DNA of 17,484 bases from Trichomonas tenax (lineage: Eukaryota > Parabasalia > Trichomonadida > Trichomonadidae): positions 1 to 17,484 of the forward strand of contig JALKBU010001059.1 in assembly GCA_023091735.1 (NCBI GenBank). Direction: 5' to 3'. Made by a program: the position numbers and the translations under genes. The notes under the pieces are model-generated. The model saw only the letters and a list, made by a program, of their open reading frames with translations. It did no database searches and had not been told where the DNA came from. Every line of letters starts with the position of its first letter. Position 1 is the first letter of the stretch. This document shows, in pieces, positions 1 through 7,970 of the stretch.

Positions 1-93
1 CTGTTTTTCCAATTCTTCTTCACCGAGCAGTTCCTTACCATAGGCGAGCACATCTTGTTCGCTGTGCAAGCAAAAAGGACAGGCCCAGAACAT
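1..93 (-). CDS. 5' part of an unidentified protein with an N-terminal CPFC motif (runs off the window)
   Basis: Reading the minus strand from an ATG at 93-91, an open frame of 31 codons continues to the left edge without a stop. It begins MFWACPFCLHSEQDV and then becomes acidic and Leu/Glu rich. An in-frame TAG lies immediately upstream (96-94), so this ATG is the first possible start. The Cys-Pro-Phe-Cys near the N-terminus could be half of a zinc site or a redox pair, but the rest of the protein is outside the window and the family cannot be named. The 5' leader must be extremely short, because a tRNA-Cys on the same strand ends at 113 and its T-run lies at 105-100. Very short leaders are normal in trichomonads. 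The frame could still be a chance ORF. Confidence 0.45.
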   Translation of the reverse strand, partial: MFWACPFCLHSEQDVLAYGKELLGEEELEKQ

Positions 94-99
94 CTACGG

Positions 100-105
100 A
101 AAAAA
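100..105 (-). terminator. RNA polymerase III T-run terminator of tRNA-Cys
   Basis: Six consecutive T on the minus strand, 7 bases beyond the 3' end of the tRNA-Cys. It also lies 6 bases before the ATG of the left-edge minus-strand ORF, so the two transcription units touch. Confidence 0.75.
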
Positions 106-112
106 GGACACA

Positions 113-183
113 GGGGCAGGCCGGAATTGAACCGACTACCCAGGGATCTGCAATCCCTTGCTCTACCGGTGAGCTACTACCCC
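113..183 (-). tRNA. tRNA-Cys (anticodon GCA)
   Basis: Reverse-complemented, this 71-nt stretch folds into a complete cloverleaf. The acceptor is GGGGTAG against CTGCCCC (one G-U). The D arm is GCTC/GAGC around a loop that keeps GG. The anticodon stem AGGGA/TCCCT closes loop TTGCAGA, giving anticodon GCA (Cys). The T arm is GTCGG/CCGGC around TTCAATT. The internal A box (TAGCTCACCGGTAGAGC) and B box (GGTTCAATTCC) fit RNA polymerase III promoters. There is no intron. A six-T run on this strand (105-100) is the likely terminator. CCA is not encoded, as expected in eukaryotes. Confidence 0.96.
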
Positions 184-631
184 TTTGACATTTATTTAAT
201 TATTAATTGTTTGCTCATATTAAGACATTTTTAAAGGAATTTTTCGCTATTTTTGTAAATAATTAAATGGGTAACGAACTATTTAAATGCTTTAAAATAA
301 ATCGCAATATATATTTTTATATTATTCTTTAATATCATTCATTGAACTCTATCTTTATCCATTTATTTATATCATATAACTTAATCATACATATATTAAG
401 TTGATAGATTACTATCCCAGCTAGTAGTTTGTCCTCGCTGGACTTTAATAGCCCGAACAAGCACATTGAACTGGAATTTTCAAAAATCTAAATTTGTTTT
501 TTCACAAGGTGAAAAACTTATTACCATCCAAAACAATTTTCATAAAATTAAATTATTAAATTGTTATGTTTTAAGGAATAGAATCAATATTTCACAAAAA
601 TCTTCCTAAGAAATTTTCTTTTTTTTTTCTC
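184..631. other. AT-rich spacer with a GC-richer, hairpin-forming island at 405-516
   Basis: No coding frame is supported here. The flanks are almost pure A/T. An island at 405-480 stands out: it contains a TACTA/TAGTA stem with loop TCCCAGC (410-426), directly followed by a GTCC/GGAC stem with loop TCGCT (431-443). Further on, an 8-bp perfect stem TTTTTCAC/GTGAAAAA with a 3-base loop lies at 498-516. I could not match the island to a tRNA, U1, U2, U4, U5, U6, SRP or RNase P RNA. It may be an unannotated small RNA or just promoter DNA of the tetraspanin gene. A TCACA initiator-like site at 592-596 lies 40 bases before that gene's ATG. Confidence 0.4.
592..596 (+). promoter_or_regulatory. Candidate initiator (TCACA) of the tetraspanin gene
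   Basis: TCACA fits the trichomonad initiator consensus TCA(+1)YW and lies 40 bases before the ATG. The leader would be longer than usual for the group, so this is weakly supported. Confidence 0.3.
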
Positions 632-1255
632 ATGGCACTTCTTTCGCTTTTTTTTACCTGTATAATTGTTCTTTTTAGTACAGGACTACAAATAGCGTCA
701 GGAGGGATGGTAATTTATTGGTCTCGCGCGGATTTTGTTGTCGTTTCACAGCCAATTTCTCACGTTGTTGTATTTTCTTTTGGAATTGCAATATCAACGA
801 CTGCATTTCTAATGTTTATACTTCTAATGATATACTCGCGCTCGAAAGTATACTTATGGATTTGGATTTCGTTCACATTGTTTTATCCTGTTGTTGGAAT
901 TGGATTGACATCGCCAAAGCGATTGAATGACTGGATAAAGATATGGAACAAACAGTGGACGAATACAAGTCACACACAATCCTTCCAATACGAATCGAAT
1001 TGCTGTGGCTGGGAAAATTATCTCGATAGATCAATCGCTGATTGTCCTTTTACTTATCGATCTGGATGTAGGGTACTTGTAAAGAAATGGATCCGATCTA
1101 GATTTGATCAAATATTTCAATCATTAATATTCGATCTTGTAATTAATCTATTTCCGATAGGGTGCATTATGTATTGTTACTTCAAACTCAAATTGGATGC
1201 TTTTTGGACATATATCAAATTACCTTTTATAGATTTACTCAAAATTCAACAATAA
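632..1255 (+). CDS. Tetraspanin-like four-pass membrane protein
   Basis: The 207-residue protein has four hydrophobic segments, at about 4-29, 44-68, 73-93 and 162-184, which is the tetraspanin topology. The large extracellular loop (about 94-160) carries the family's diagnostic Cys-Cys-Gly (124-126, followed by Trp127) and two further cysteines (138 and 146). That makes a four-cysteine loop able to form the usual two disulfides. Tetraspanins organise membrane microdomains, and trichomonads carry a small family of them linked to surface, adherence and vesicle biology (family knowledge). The loop and the short cytoplasmic ends make this a compact member. The ATG at 632 is the first in frame and lies just after a T-rich tract. 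The C-terminus LLKIQQ has no clear sorting signal. Function beyond the family is not visible. Confidence 0.85.
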   Translation: MALLSLFFTCIIVLFSTGLQIASGGMVIYWSRADFVVVSQPISHVVVFSFGIAISTTAFLMFILLMIYSRSKVYLWIWISFTLFYPVVGIGLTSPKRLNDWIKIWNKQWTNTSHTQSFQYESNCCGWENYLDRSIADCPFTYRSGCRVLVKKWIRSRFDQIFQSLIFDLVINLFPIGCIMYCYFKLKLDAFWTYIKLPFIDLLKIQQ

Positions 1256-1371
1256 TCACAAATTCATTTTCAAAATTCAAGGCAAATGTATCTTGTTTAT
1301 TATGCAAATCAATAATACGAGATTAAATGATTTTTAAAGGGATATTTAAAAGATATTTTAGTATTCGAACA

Positions 1372-1444
1372 TCCTGAGTAGCATAGTGTTTATTGCGTGT
1401 GCCTTGTAAGCGCAAGGTCGCCGGTTCAACTCCGATCGTATGCA
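1372..1444 (+). tRNA. tRNA-Thr(UGU)-like sequence, probably a pseudogene
   Basis: The central part is a convincing tRNA. The anticodon stem TGTGC/GCGCA (1398-1402/1410-1414, one G-U) closes loop CTTGTAA with anticodon TGT (1405-1407, Thr). The T arm starts GCCGG-TTCAACT-CCG and has a good B box. A six-T run follows at 1448-1453. The ends are broken. Predicted acceptor halves TCCTGAG (1372-1378) and CGTATGC (1437-1443) pair at only four of seven positions. The T stem has a C-A mismatch because its 3' half reads CCGAT, not CCGGC. The D stem keeps only three pairs, and the D loop has GT where GG is expected. The mismatches start at 1435 and affect everything after it, as if the 3' end had been replaced. 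It could be transcribed but is unlikely to be a working tRNA. Confidence 0.55.
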
Positions 1445-1447
1445 AAA

Positions 1448-1453
1448 TTTTTT
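1448..1453 (+). terminator. T-run after the tRNA-Thr-like sequence
   Basis: Six T residues, a few bases beyond the 3' end of the tRNA-like sequence, suitable as an RNA polymerase III terminator. Confidence 0.45.
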
Positions 1454-1654
1454 CTTTTATTTTCGAAAAATTTCGAATGAGTGAAGAATACTGGGAATAA
1501 TATATCTCATTCTCCGAAATTTCCTTTTCCTATATTTTTGATCTGGTTTTAGTTTATGAATGTGAATTTGATATCATTCTTTGCTTTGAAAAGATAAAAA
1601 AGAAAAGCATTGAAGAAATTTGGCCTTAAAAGGATATTTCCAAATTATTTATTT

Positions 1655-1664
1655 TCATTTCATT
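1655..1664 (+). promoter_or_regulatory. Twin initiator-like sites (TCATT, TCATT) of the giant solenoid gene
   Basis: Two back-to-back matches to the trichomonad initiator TCAYW, at 1655-1659 and 1660-1664, lie 18 and 13 bases upstream of the ATG at 1677. This spacing is typical for the group. Confidence 0.55.
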
Positions 1665-1676
1665 TTTTTTTGATTG

Positions 1677-4600
1677 ATGAATGAAATTGATGATATATAT
1701 AAAGATACCGCTTCACTTTGTGATGCGCGAATAATTCAAGACATAATAAAGAGGAATCTTGAAACAAACGAGCTCATATACAAAAATTTCGTTCCATTAT
1801 TTCGTTATTTAAAAGCAACTTATAGAATAACTTCCGATGATGCAAATAATATGCCAATAATGCACCAGGAGTATATATTTACTAATTACATGCCATTTAT
1901 ATTCTCAAAATTATTTATATCAAAAGAAGATTCAAACGAAATCAAATACTTTTACATAACGTTTCCATCTTACATGGCAAATATATTTCTAAAACTAAAA
2001 CCAAATCGTCAAGATTCTTCATCTTTGAAAGGATTTTCAAAAATAATAGAGAATTCTAATGCTTCTAAATACAATCCTTCAATATTAAACTACAATGCAT
2101 TCTACACAACAGATTACAATAACTTTAAAGCACCAAATATTTATGTGAAAAAAGATTTAGAATTTTTATCCTTAAATCATGATTTAATCCAGCTATTTTG
2201 TATGACAGGATTCTTCCAGAAGCTTATTATATACAATTTCAATCCGAATAATTACAGAATATTAAAAGTAATGTTTCGATTTTGTTTGAAATATCTTAAT
2301 AACTCATTCATCACATATTTATTCGACAAAATACTTAGCAAAGCGAATTCAATTCTTAGTGGTTCATATGAAAAGGTTGTTTTATATGAATTACTGATGC
2401 CATTATCATTTAACGAAAAAACAACTTCAGTTGTCAATAAGTTATACACCGATGCAATATATGAACTATTTCTTGTTGATCCATTACAAGCACAGCGAGT
2501 TATTTTATATATTGGTAGTGCAATTGGAGCTGATGATCAAATCAATGCAAAAATCTTCAAAAATTTAGAAAAGTACACAGAAAACGTTGGCGGGCCACTT
2601 GGAGTTAATGCATTTACGAACTTACTTCGACGTTGTAAAAAAGATTGGCTTGATGATGAATCATTTGATATTACCAAAATCAATCCATGGATATTGCAGG
2701 AATATCATTGGATGTATGATAAAATCGATTTTGCGAAACTTACAGACAAAAGATTCATGAATGAAGGCATCAAAGATTATGTTTTATCGAAATTAAAAAA
2801 AGATCCAACAAAAAATCTGTCACTCGAAGTTCTTGTTCAATTAATCAAAGATACTGATATAATACTGTTTGATCCTATTATAGAATACTTCAAAAATCAC
2901 AAAGAACAAGTGGAAGAAGTTCTCCGCCTGTTTTTTGATGAAGATGACCATATCACATACATCCAAAAAATTTTCGCAATTATGGATGTAACACAAGAAA
3001 GGAATTCATATGAGACACAAGTATTTTTGCATTCACTCGTTTTCAATCCAAATCATGCAATGACTCTCTCGATATTGCAAAAATATTTATGGCTCCCGCT
3101 CAGAGATATTGTTGAATACTACATCAAAATTCCTCTCAAAAATTCAATATTTTATTACAACCTAAGAATGAGAAAGATTTGGGTGGACGTTGACGATGAT
3201 TCTCCTGATGCTGTTCGTTACTTGAAGCAGTGTTTTTATGAGGAACCAACAAAGCCAATCATTAAAAGATGTGTATTACTTAAAATATCTTCAATCACTC
3301 AGGAAATGGTAGAAAGATCACAAAGCATCAAATTCTTGTTAGACATTTGTCAATCGAATCTAGAAGATTTGCTCGAATACATCCATGAGATCGATTTTTC
3401 GTTATGCAATAGAGAAAATCTTTTGGATGATATCAAGAATTATCCAAATGCGCTTTTAGTTACACATCTTGCTCCAAAACCAGAACTGAAGTTCAGCATG
3501 AAAGAATATTATTCTCTTAAGCCAGCCCAGCAGCTTTATTATATTGATTGTGCACTGCATCGTGCGCCTGAAGTTGTTAATCAGTTTATTTTCCCAGATG
3601 CAACAGGTCTCAGTCCAAAGATTATTAATCCAATTCTCTTCAAATACTTAGTTTGCATTAAACAGCCTGTCAACGCTGTAGTTGAAGAGTTACTAAAAGA
3701 TAACGATATTACAGCACTGAAGACACTGAAGAAACACATGAACTTCATCACGCAAGAATTAATATTGAATGTTGTGAAAACAAATTCAAGATCTATTCCT
3801 GATTCCGTTGTAAATTTTGCCAAACAATTACTTTCAGACGAAAACAAGTTACAACTCATTAAATTCGTTAATCCCGACAATATACCAGTTATTGCAGAGA
3901 TTGTTAGAAATATTCCAGGATATGAATATATTGCGATTTCGAAAATCAGAGAATTGTTACCAGAAAAATCAAACTCGGTGAAATTCAGGCTTTTCTCTAC
4001 GCTCAGTCAGCCAAACAAAGCAAAGTTTGCCCTTGAAATGATTGATTCGCATTTGCTATCAATAGATTTGCTTCAAAACGCAGCCATTGCTGTTTTAACA
4101 GATCTCAGTTTACTTAAAGTTGATCCATCAATTAAGTTTGACTTTATTTTGAAAAGGATTGATTCAAATCTCCGCCGTTCTATAGAAGATCCTCAGGAAA
4201 GAACAACAAGTTATTATGAAATACCAACAGTTGATAAAGTTTCAAATTTTCTCAAAATAAGAGCGCAGCATAACAGAGAGCTCAGATTCCCATATTACAT
4301 CGGCGATCTTCCATCTAGAGCAGAGATTTATCTTACTGGCGATGTAACATACTTAGAGGGTTCAATTGATGTCAGTTCCTTCTACAAAGATTTCAGGAGC
4401 ACGCGAGATAAATATTTCTTGATGTATTATCTTGGCTTTGAAGGAGATAATATTGTATTGAACAACGGAAAGCCATTTTATTTGTATTATGGTCTTCCAT
4501 GCAAGTACATTAACCCAATTAACATTCCAACTCAATGCTGGTCTTTCATTCTAGATGATACATTCTTTGAGGTTGCAATATTGATGCTTTTACACGGATA

Positions 4601-6731
4601 TTCAGAACCTTTCTTATTTCAATGCAACAACGCAGATTTTGCTAAATATGCATTTAATCATCACCCAGAAATAATATTGAGTGTCGATGTTCTCACATAT
4701 TATGCTCTGATGGTTATGAATCTCGCCAAACTGTATCAGCCACAGGGTGATTTGGCAAATATAATCATCAATGAAATCAAAAGATCAAACAACTTTTATT
4801 TGCCATCACAAATATTTTTGGTTACGATTCCTGCACCAACAGCAATTATTGATTTTTATGTGGCATTGATTGACACTGATGCATCGAAGCAACCCGTGTT
4901 CCTTGATTCATTGATATGGATTCTTTCTGATCAGAGAATTTCACCATCAATATATGAAGCTCTTCAGGTACATAAATTATTCAGAAGCGTTCTCTTTGCT
5001 ATTTATGACGACCCTGAAGAATTGGCTCCTGTTACAAAAGATGAGGTTCCTTATTTCATACACGTTCCAATGAACAAAGCAGTTATATTGTTGCAGGCCA
5101 CAAAAGATGATGAATTAACAGAAAAAATTTCTAAGTTTTATGATAATCCTGTCGAATTCAAGAATATAGTTGAACAGAGAAGAGACTATTTATTTGATTT
5201 ACTTTCTTCTGAAAGACCTGAAGATCATGAAACAGCCATAAAAATTGGTAATCTCGTTGCAAGTAACAACATAATAATGACGATTTTCGAGGAAATTGCA
5301 AGTTCATCTAAGAATCCCAAACTCATTCTCAGGAGTGCGGCAATTGTTTGCAATTTCTCTAAAAGAGTCACCAATGAGAGACTCGCAACATGCTTCTTTA
5401 CAGAAGCTGCACGCCATGCATCATTTGACAATGCTTTCATCTTGCTACACAAGGCCTGCTGGATGTGTAGTAACCCTACATCAAAAATTCTTGTTGATTT
5501 CGCTATGCATGCAATAGAACGCACTGTATGGGCGCCAATACACGAACTTGTTTTCTATTATATTCTTACGGATACAGATTTGAGGCGTCAAACATCAATT
5601 CCAATCCTTAAGTTCATGTGTACATTCAATAACACGGCACCAGAATCAAGTGTTGAGCGCTTGGCTGATTTCATGACTCAGTCCAATGATATAAAGGTAA
5701 TGGACAGCATTGAAGAAATTATCCAGAGCGCACCAAAACTTCTAAAATACATGCTGAAGAGCGCGAAGAGTTATTTTAATTCTTACTATAGCTCTCGCAA
5801 TCCAGGTTACTTAATTACATTGCCGCTTTATGCAATTTCCATATTTGTTGATAGTCACATTCAAGAACCACCTTCACTTGAGCATTATGTTGAATTCATT
5901 GATGATGTGTATAAATTATGTTTCGTGGACAACTCATATCGTTCACTAAATGCAATAAGCTATTCAAAGGATGCCTACTTTTTAGTCGTACAAAAAGGCA
6001 TAGAATTCCCTAAGTTATGTTTCCTCGAACATGGCGACAAGATCGCTTATCACTTCCAATACTATGCACTTCTTTGCAGGACGATTCCAGATTTTTTGAC
6101 GGATTCTTTAAAGTATCTGGAAGCAGGAAAATTTGATGCTGTTTACCAAAGAGACATATTCGTTTGGAAGTCATTCGGACTATACATTGCAACTGTTGTT
6201 GAAGAGACTATTGCTCAAATGAGAACAAAAGATTCAAAGATTTTAAAGAGCGTTTGCAATATGTTCATGAAGCAAATTGTGAATTTTATTGGTCCAAAAA
6301 TCGACTTCGACACTGCGGATGATATGCTATTCACTTTATACAAACTCTTGAAGAGCAACATAACATTGCATTACATGAAAAAGCATGAAGTCTCATTTGT
6401 TCCTTATACAAAGATGCTCCGAAACATGACACAAAGCCCACATGGTTTCTATCTTGCAAAACTCACGAAACTTCTTCTGAATGACTTCCAAAAGGTTGTA
6501 GATTATGAAAGTATATACGATCTCGTTCAGCGTGTGATCAACACATCCGATAATTTATATTTGAACTATCTGGATTTACTCGATTGCTATCTCTCAAATG
6601 CAAAATTAGATAATGTTGCTGAAATCCTCAAACCATTGTGTGATTCCAATATTAGCGGCATAGACCCCGCAAAGCTTAAATTGATTTCCAAAGTAATACA
6701 GCCTAAGCTCGAATCAATTAAGCATTCTTAA
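1677..6731 (+). CDS. Giant alpha-solenoid protein, possibly with a degenerate ubiquitin-protease (USP) core
   Basis: The 1684-residue protein starts at the ATG at 1677, 13-18 bases after good initiator sites; the frame is open 3 bases earlier, but only at a TTG. Almost the whole sequence reads as amphipathic helices with evenly spaced Leu/Ile, as in ARM/HEAT-type solenoids. There is no signal peptide and no membrane segment. Residues about 850-985 differ: they are richer in Tyr, Phe and Gly and look beta-like. They end in W955-SFILDD, then GYSEPFLFQ at 974-982. This resembles the C-terminal end of USP (C19) catalytic domains, where a Trp, a Phe-Asp-Asp stretch and a final Tyr-Leu-Phe strand occur. 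No Cys box (GxxNxGxTCYxNS-like) and no catalytic His box are visible, so an active enzyme is not supported. USP9X/USP34-type enzymes place a USP core between two solenoid arms, and this protein has the same plan with a shrunken centre. The solenoid call is firm; the USP link is a hypothesis. Other scaffold families (nucleoporin-, UBR- or karyopherin-like) cannot be excluded. Confidence 0.8.
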   Translation: MNEIDDIYKDTASLCDARIIQDIIKRNLETNELIYKNFVPLFRYLKATYRITSDDANNMPIMHQEYIFTNYMPFIFSKLFISKEDSNEIKYFYITFPSYMANIFLKLKPNRQDSSSLKGFSKIIENSNASKYNPSILNYNAFYTTDYNNFKAPNIYVKKDLEFLSLNHDLIQLFCMTGFFQKLIIYNFNPNNYRILKVMFRFCLKYLNNSFITYLFDKILSKANSILSGSYEKVVLYELLMPLSFNEKTTSVVNKLYTDAIYELFLVDPLQAQRVILYIGSAIGADDQINAKIFKNLEKYTENVGGPLGVNAFTNLLRRCKKDWLDDESFDITKINPWILQEYHWMYDKIDFAKLTDKRFMNEGIKDYVLSKLKKDPTKNLSLEVLVQLIKDTDIILFDPIIEYFKNHKEQVEEVLRLFFDEDDHITYIQKIFAIMDVTQERNSYETQVFLHSLVFNPNHAMTLSILQKYLWLPLRDIVEYYIKIPLKNSIFYYNLRMRKIWVDVDDDSPDAVRYLKQCFYEEPTKPIIKRCVLLKISSITQEMVERSQSIKFLLDICQSNLEDLLEYIHEIDFSLCNRENLLDDIKNYPNALLVTHLAPKPELKFSMKEYYSLKPAQQLYYIDCALHRAPEVVNQFIFPDATGLSPKIINPILFKYLVCIKQPVNAVVEELLKDNDITALKTLKKHMNFITQELILNVVKTNSRSIPDSVVNFAKQLLSDENKLQLIKFVNPDNIPVIAEIVRNIPGYEYIAISKIRELLPEKSNSVKFRLFSTLSQPNKAKFALEMIDSHLLSIDLLQNAAIAVLTDLSLLKVDPSIKFDFILKRIDSNLRRSIEDPQERTTSYYEIPTVDKVSNFLKIRAQHNRELRFPYYIGDLPSRAEIYLTGDVTYLEGSIDVSSFYKDFRSTRDKYFLMYYLGFEGDNIVLNNGKPFYLYYGLPCKYINPINIPTQCWSFILDDTFFEVAILMLLHGYSEPFLFQCNNADFAKYAFNHHPEIILSVDVLTYYALMVMNLAKLYQPQGDLANIIINEIKRSNNFYLPSQIFLVTIPAPTAIIDFYVALIDTDASKQPVFLDSLIWILSDQRISPSIYEALQVHKLFRSVLFAIYDDPEELAPVTKDEVPYFIHVPMNKAVILLQATKDDELTEKISKFYDNPVEFKNIVEQRRDYLFDLLSSERPEDHETAIKIGNLVASNNIIMTIFEEIASSSKNPKLILRSAAIVCNFSKRVTNERLATCFFTEAARHASFDNAFILLHKACWMCSNPTSKILVDFAMHAIERTVWAPIHELVFYYILTDTDLRRQTSIPILKFMCTFNNTAPESSVERLADFMTQSNDIKVMDSIEEIIQSAPKLLKYMLKSAKSYFNSYYSSRNPGYLITLPLYAISIFVDSHIQEPPSLEHYVEFIDDVYKLCFVDNSYRSLNAISYSKDAYFLVVQKGIEFPKLCFLEHGDKIAYHFQYYALLCRTIPDFLTDSLKYLEAGKFDAVYQRDIFVWKSFGLYIATVVEETIAQMRTKDSKILKSVCNMFMKQIVNFIGPKIDFDTADDMLFTLYKLLKSNITLHYMKKHEVSFVPYTKMLRNMTQSPHGFYLAKLTKLLLNDFQKVVDYESIYDLVQRVINTSDNLYLNYLDLLDCYLSNAKLDNVAEILKPLCDSNISGIDPAKLKLISKVIQPKLESIKHS

Positions 6732-6874
6732 CTTTAATTGATATTATAATATATATTGTTTTTTAAAAAATCCTCTTGTTATTTTCTAGTTTTAAATTCC
6801 AATCAATAGATATTTATGCGATCAATGTTGTTCATGAATAACTAAAAAAAGCTCAAATTACTGATGCGAGTTTT

Positions 6875-6901
6875 TTTTGACATGTAAAGTTTTTGTCAAA
6901 A
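6875..6901. repeat. 8-bp inverted repeat upstream of the coiled-coil gene
   Basis: TTTTGACA at 6875-6882 and TGTCAAAA at 6894-6901 are perfect inverted copies separated by 11 bases. They end 31 bases before the ATG at 6933. They could be a dimeric regulator site or a chance feature of AT-rich DNA. Confidence 0.35.
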
Positions 6902-6932
6902 TAAATAATTTTTAAACGTGCACCTTTTATTT

Positions 6933-7970
6933 ATGAGCGAAGATTCGATTTATGAGCAATCTTTAATTCTCGCAGAGAAGATAATTGCATCTCTAGACGA
7001 CAAAGAATTGATTGCTCAGTATAATGAAGCAAAACAGAAGATATTAACTTCAAAAAATCAACAAATTTCGAGAGATTCTTATTTAGACGCTAATAAATCA
7101 TATCAAGCATATTTGAAAATAGTTGAAGAAAACAAAGCATTGAAGGAAAAACTTAAAGAACTGGAAAATATAAAAAAAGATTTTTCAAATGATCAAGAAA
7201 ATGATAAATTGACTCAAGTAGTATATGAAATTCGACAAAATATAAACATAAAACAGAGCAATCAACCAAAAATGAATACTGTTGTCGAAGAACTTGATTT
7301 TTTGCGTCATATGGTTGAAGCAACATTAAATTCACTTAATTTTATGAAATCCAGTCTCAGTGAAGAGAATTTCAGACTCAAAAGAGAGTTAGATCGAAAA
7401 ATTAAAGTTTATAATGATCAATATAATTCTGCCAAAGAAAATGCAGAAAACGAAGCTTTAATGTTCACAAATAAGGATTGTGAGCTCGACGCTATCATTT
7501 CGGAAAGAGAAGAGAAACTTCAACAATTAATGCAAGAATATAACCAAGTTCGCGTTGAAAATCAGAAACTACTTGAAGACCATGATAAGTGCGCAGAAAT
7601 ACTCAAGAAACTTGAAGAAGAAACAGAAAGAGCTGAAAGAAACATCTCAAGAATGGATAGTGAAAGCGAAACAATGTTCAAAGAGATTAAGACGATGAAA
7701 TCAAAACTTCAAGCCAAAAATCAGGAATTTGCACATCTACAGATTCTTCAAAAGCTTTCTAACACATCAACTAAAGCATTTAATATTGATCAAGAGATTG
7801 ATAATCTTAAACGTAAAGCAGAAGAACTCAGATCAGAGAATGCTCAATTATCATTCGAGTTAAAGCGAATGACTGAGAAGAAACAAAGTTCAATTTTATC
7901 TGATCCTTCACTTGTTTCTCTCGATGAAGATGAATTGGCAGCACAGATTTTGCACTCGAAACTTCATTGA
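6933..7970 (+). CDS. Coiled-coil protein of unknown function
   Basis: The first ATG in frame is at 6933, giving 345 residues beginning MSEDSIYEQSLILAEKIIAS. The frame is open five codons further, but only to a GTG. From about residue 20 to 320 the sequence is rich in Glu, Lys, Gln and Leu with heptad-like spacing of hydrophobic residues, so a long, probably dimeric coiled coil is expected. Breaks near residues 85-110 and 280-290 may be hinges. The tail is acidic and Ser-rich, with SLDEDELAAQ near the end, and could be a short partner-binding helix. There is no signal peptide, membrane segment, motor head or enzyme motif. Cytoskeletal, Golgi or tethering roles are possible, but none is shown. 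It follows the giant solenoid gene by about 200 bases on the same strand and probably has its own promoter. Confidence 0.82.
   Translation: MSEDSIYEQSLILAEKIIASLDDKELIAQYNEAKQKILTSKNQQISRDSYLDANKSYQAYLKIVEENKALKEKLKELENIKKDFSNDQENDKLTQVVYEIRQNINIKQSNQPKMNTVVEELDFLRHMVEATLNSLNFMKSSLSEENFRLKRELDRKIKVYNDQYNSAKENAENEALMFTNKDCELDAIISEREEKLQQLMQEYNQVRVENQKLLEDHDKCAEILKKLEEETERAERNISRMDSESETMFKEIKTMKSKLQAKNQEFAHLQILQKLSNTSTKAFNIDQEIDNLKRKAEELRSENAQLSFELKRMTEKKQSSILSDPSLVSLDEDELAAQILHSKLH

Larger units (their letters stand above)
1256..1676. other. AT-rich spacer holding the Thr tRNA-like sequence and the promoter of the next gene
   Basis: Apart from the tRNA-like sequence at 1372-1444 and the initiator sites at 1655-1664, this spacer shows no coding frame or obvious repeat. 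Confidence 0.6.

Noticed and set aside
410..480. Possible tRNA on the minus strand (AGTTCAA B-box-like word near 465)
   Set aside because: No acceptor or anticodon stems could be paired around it, and no anticodon loop fits.
5225..5524. 99-codon minus-strand frame inside the giant solenoid gene
   Set aside because: Fully antisense to a well-supported coding frame, without an independent motif.
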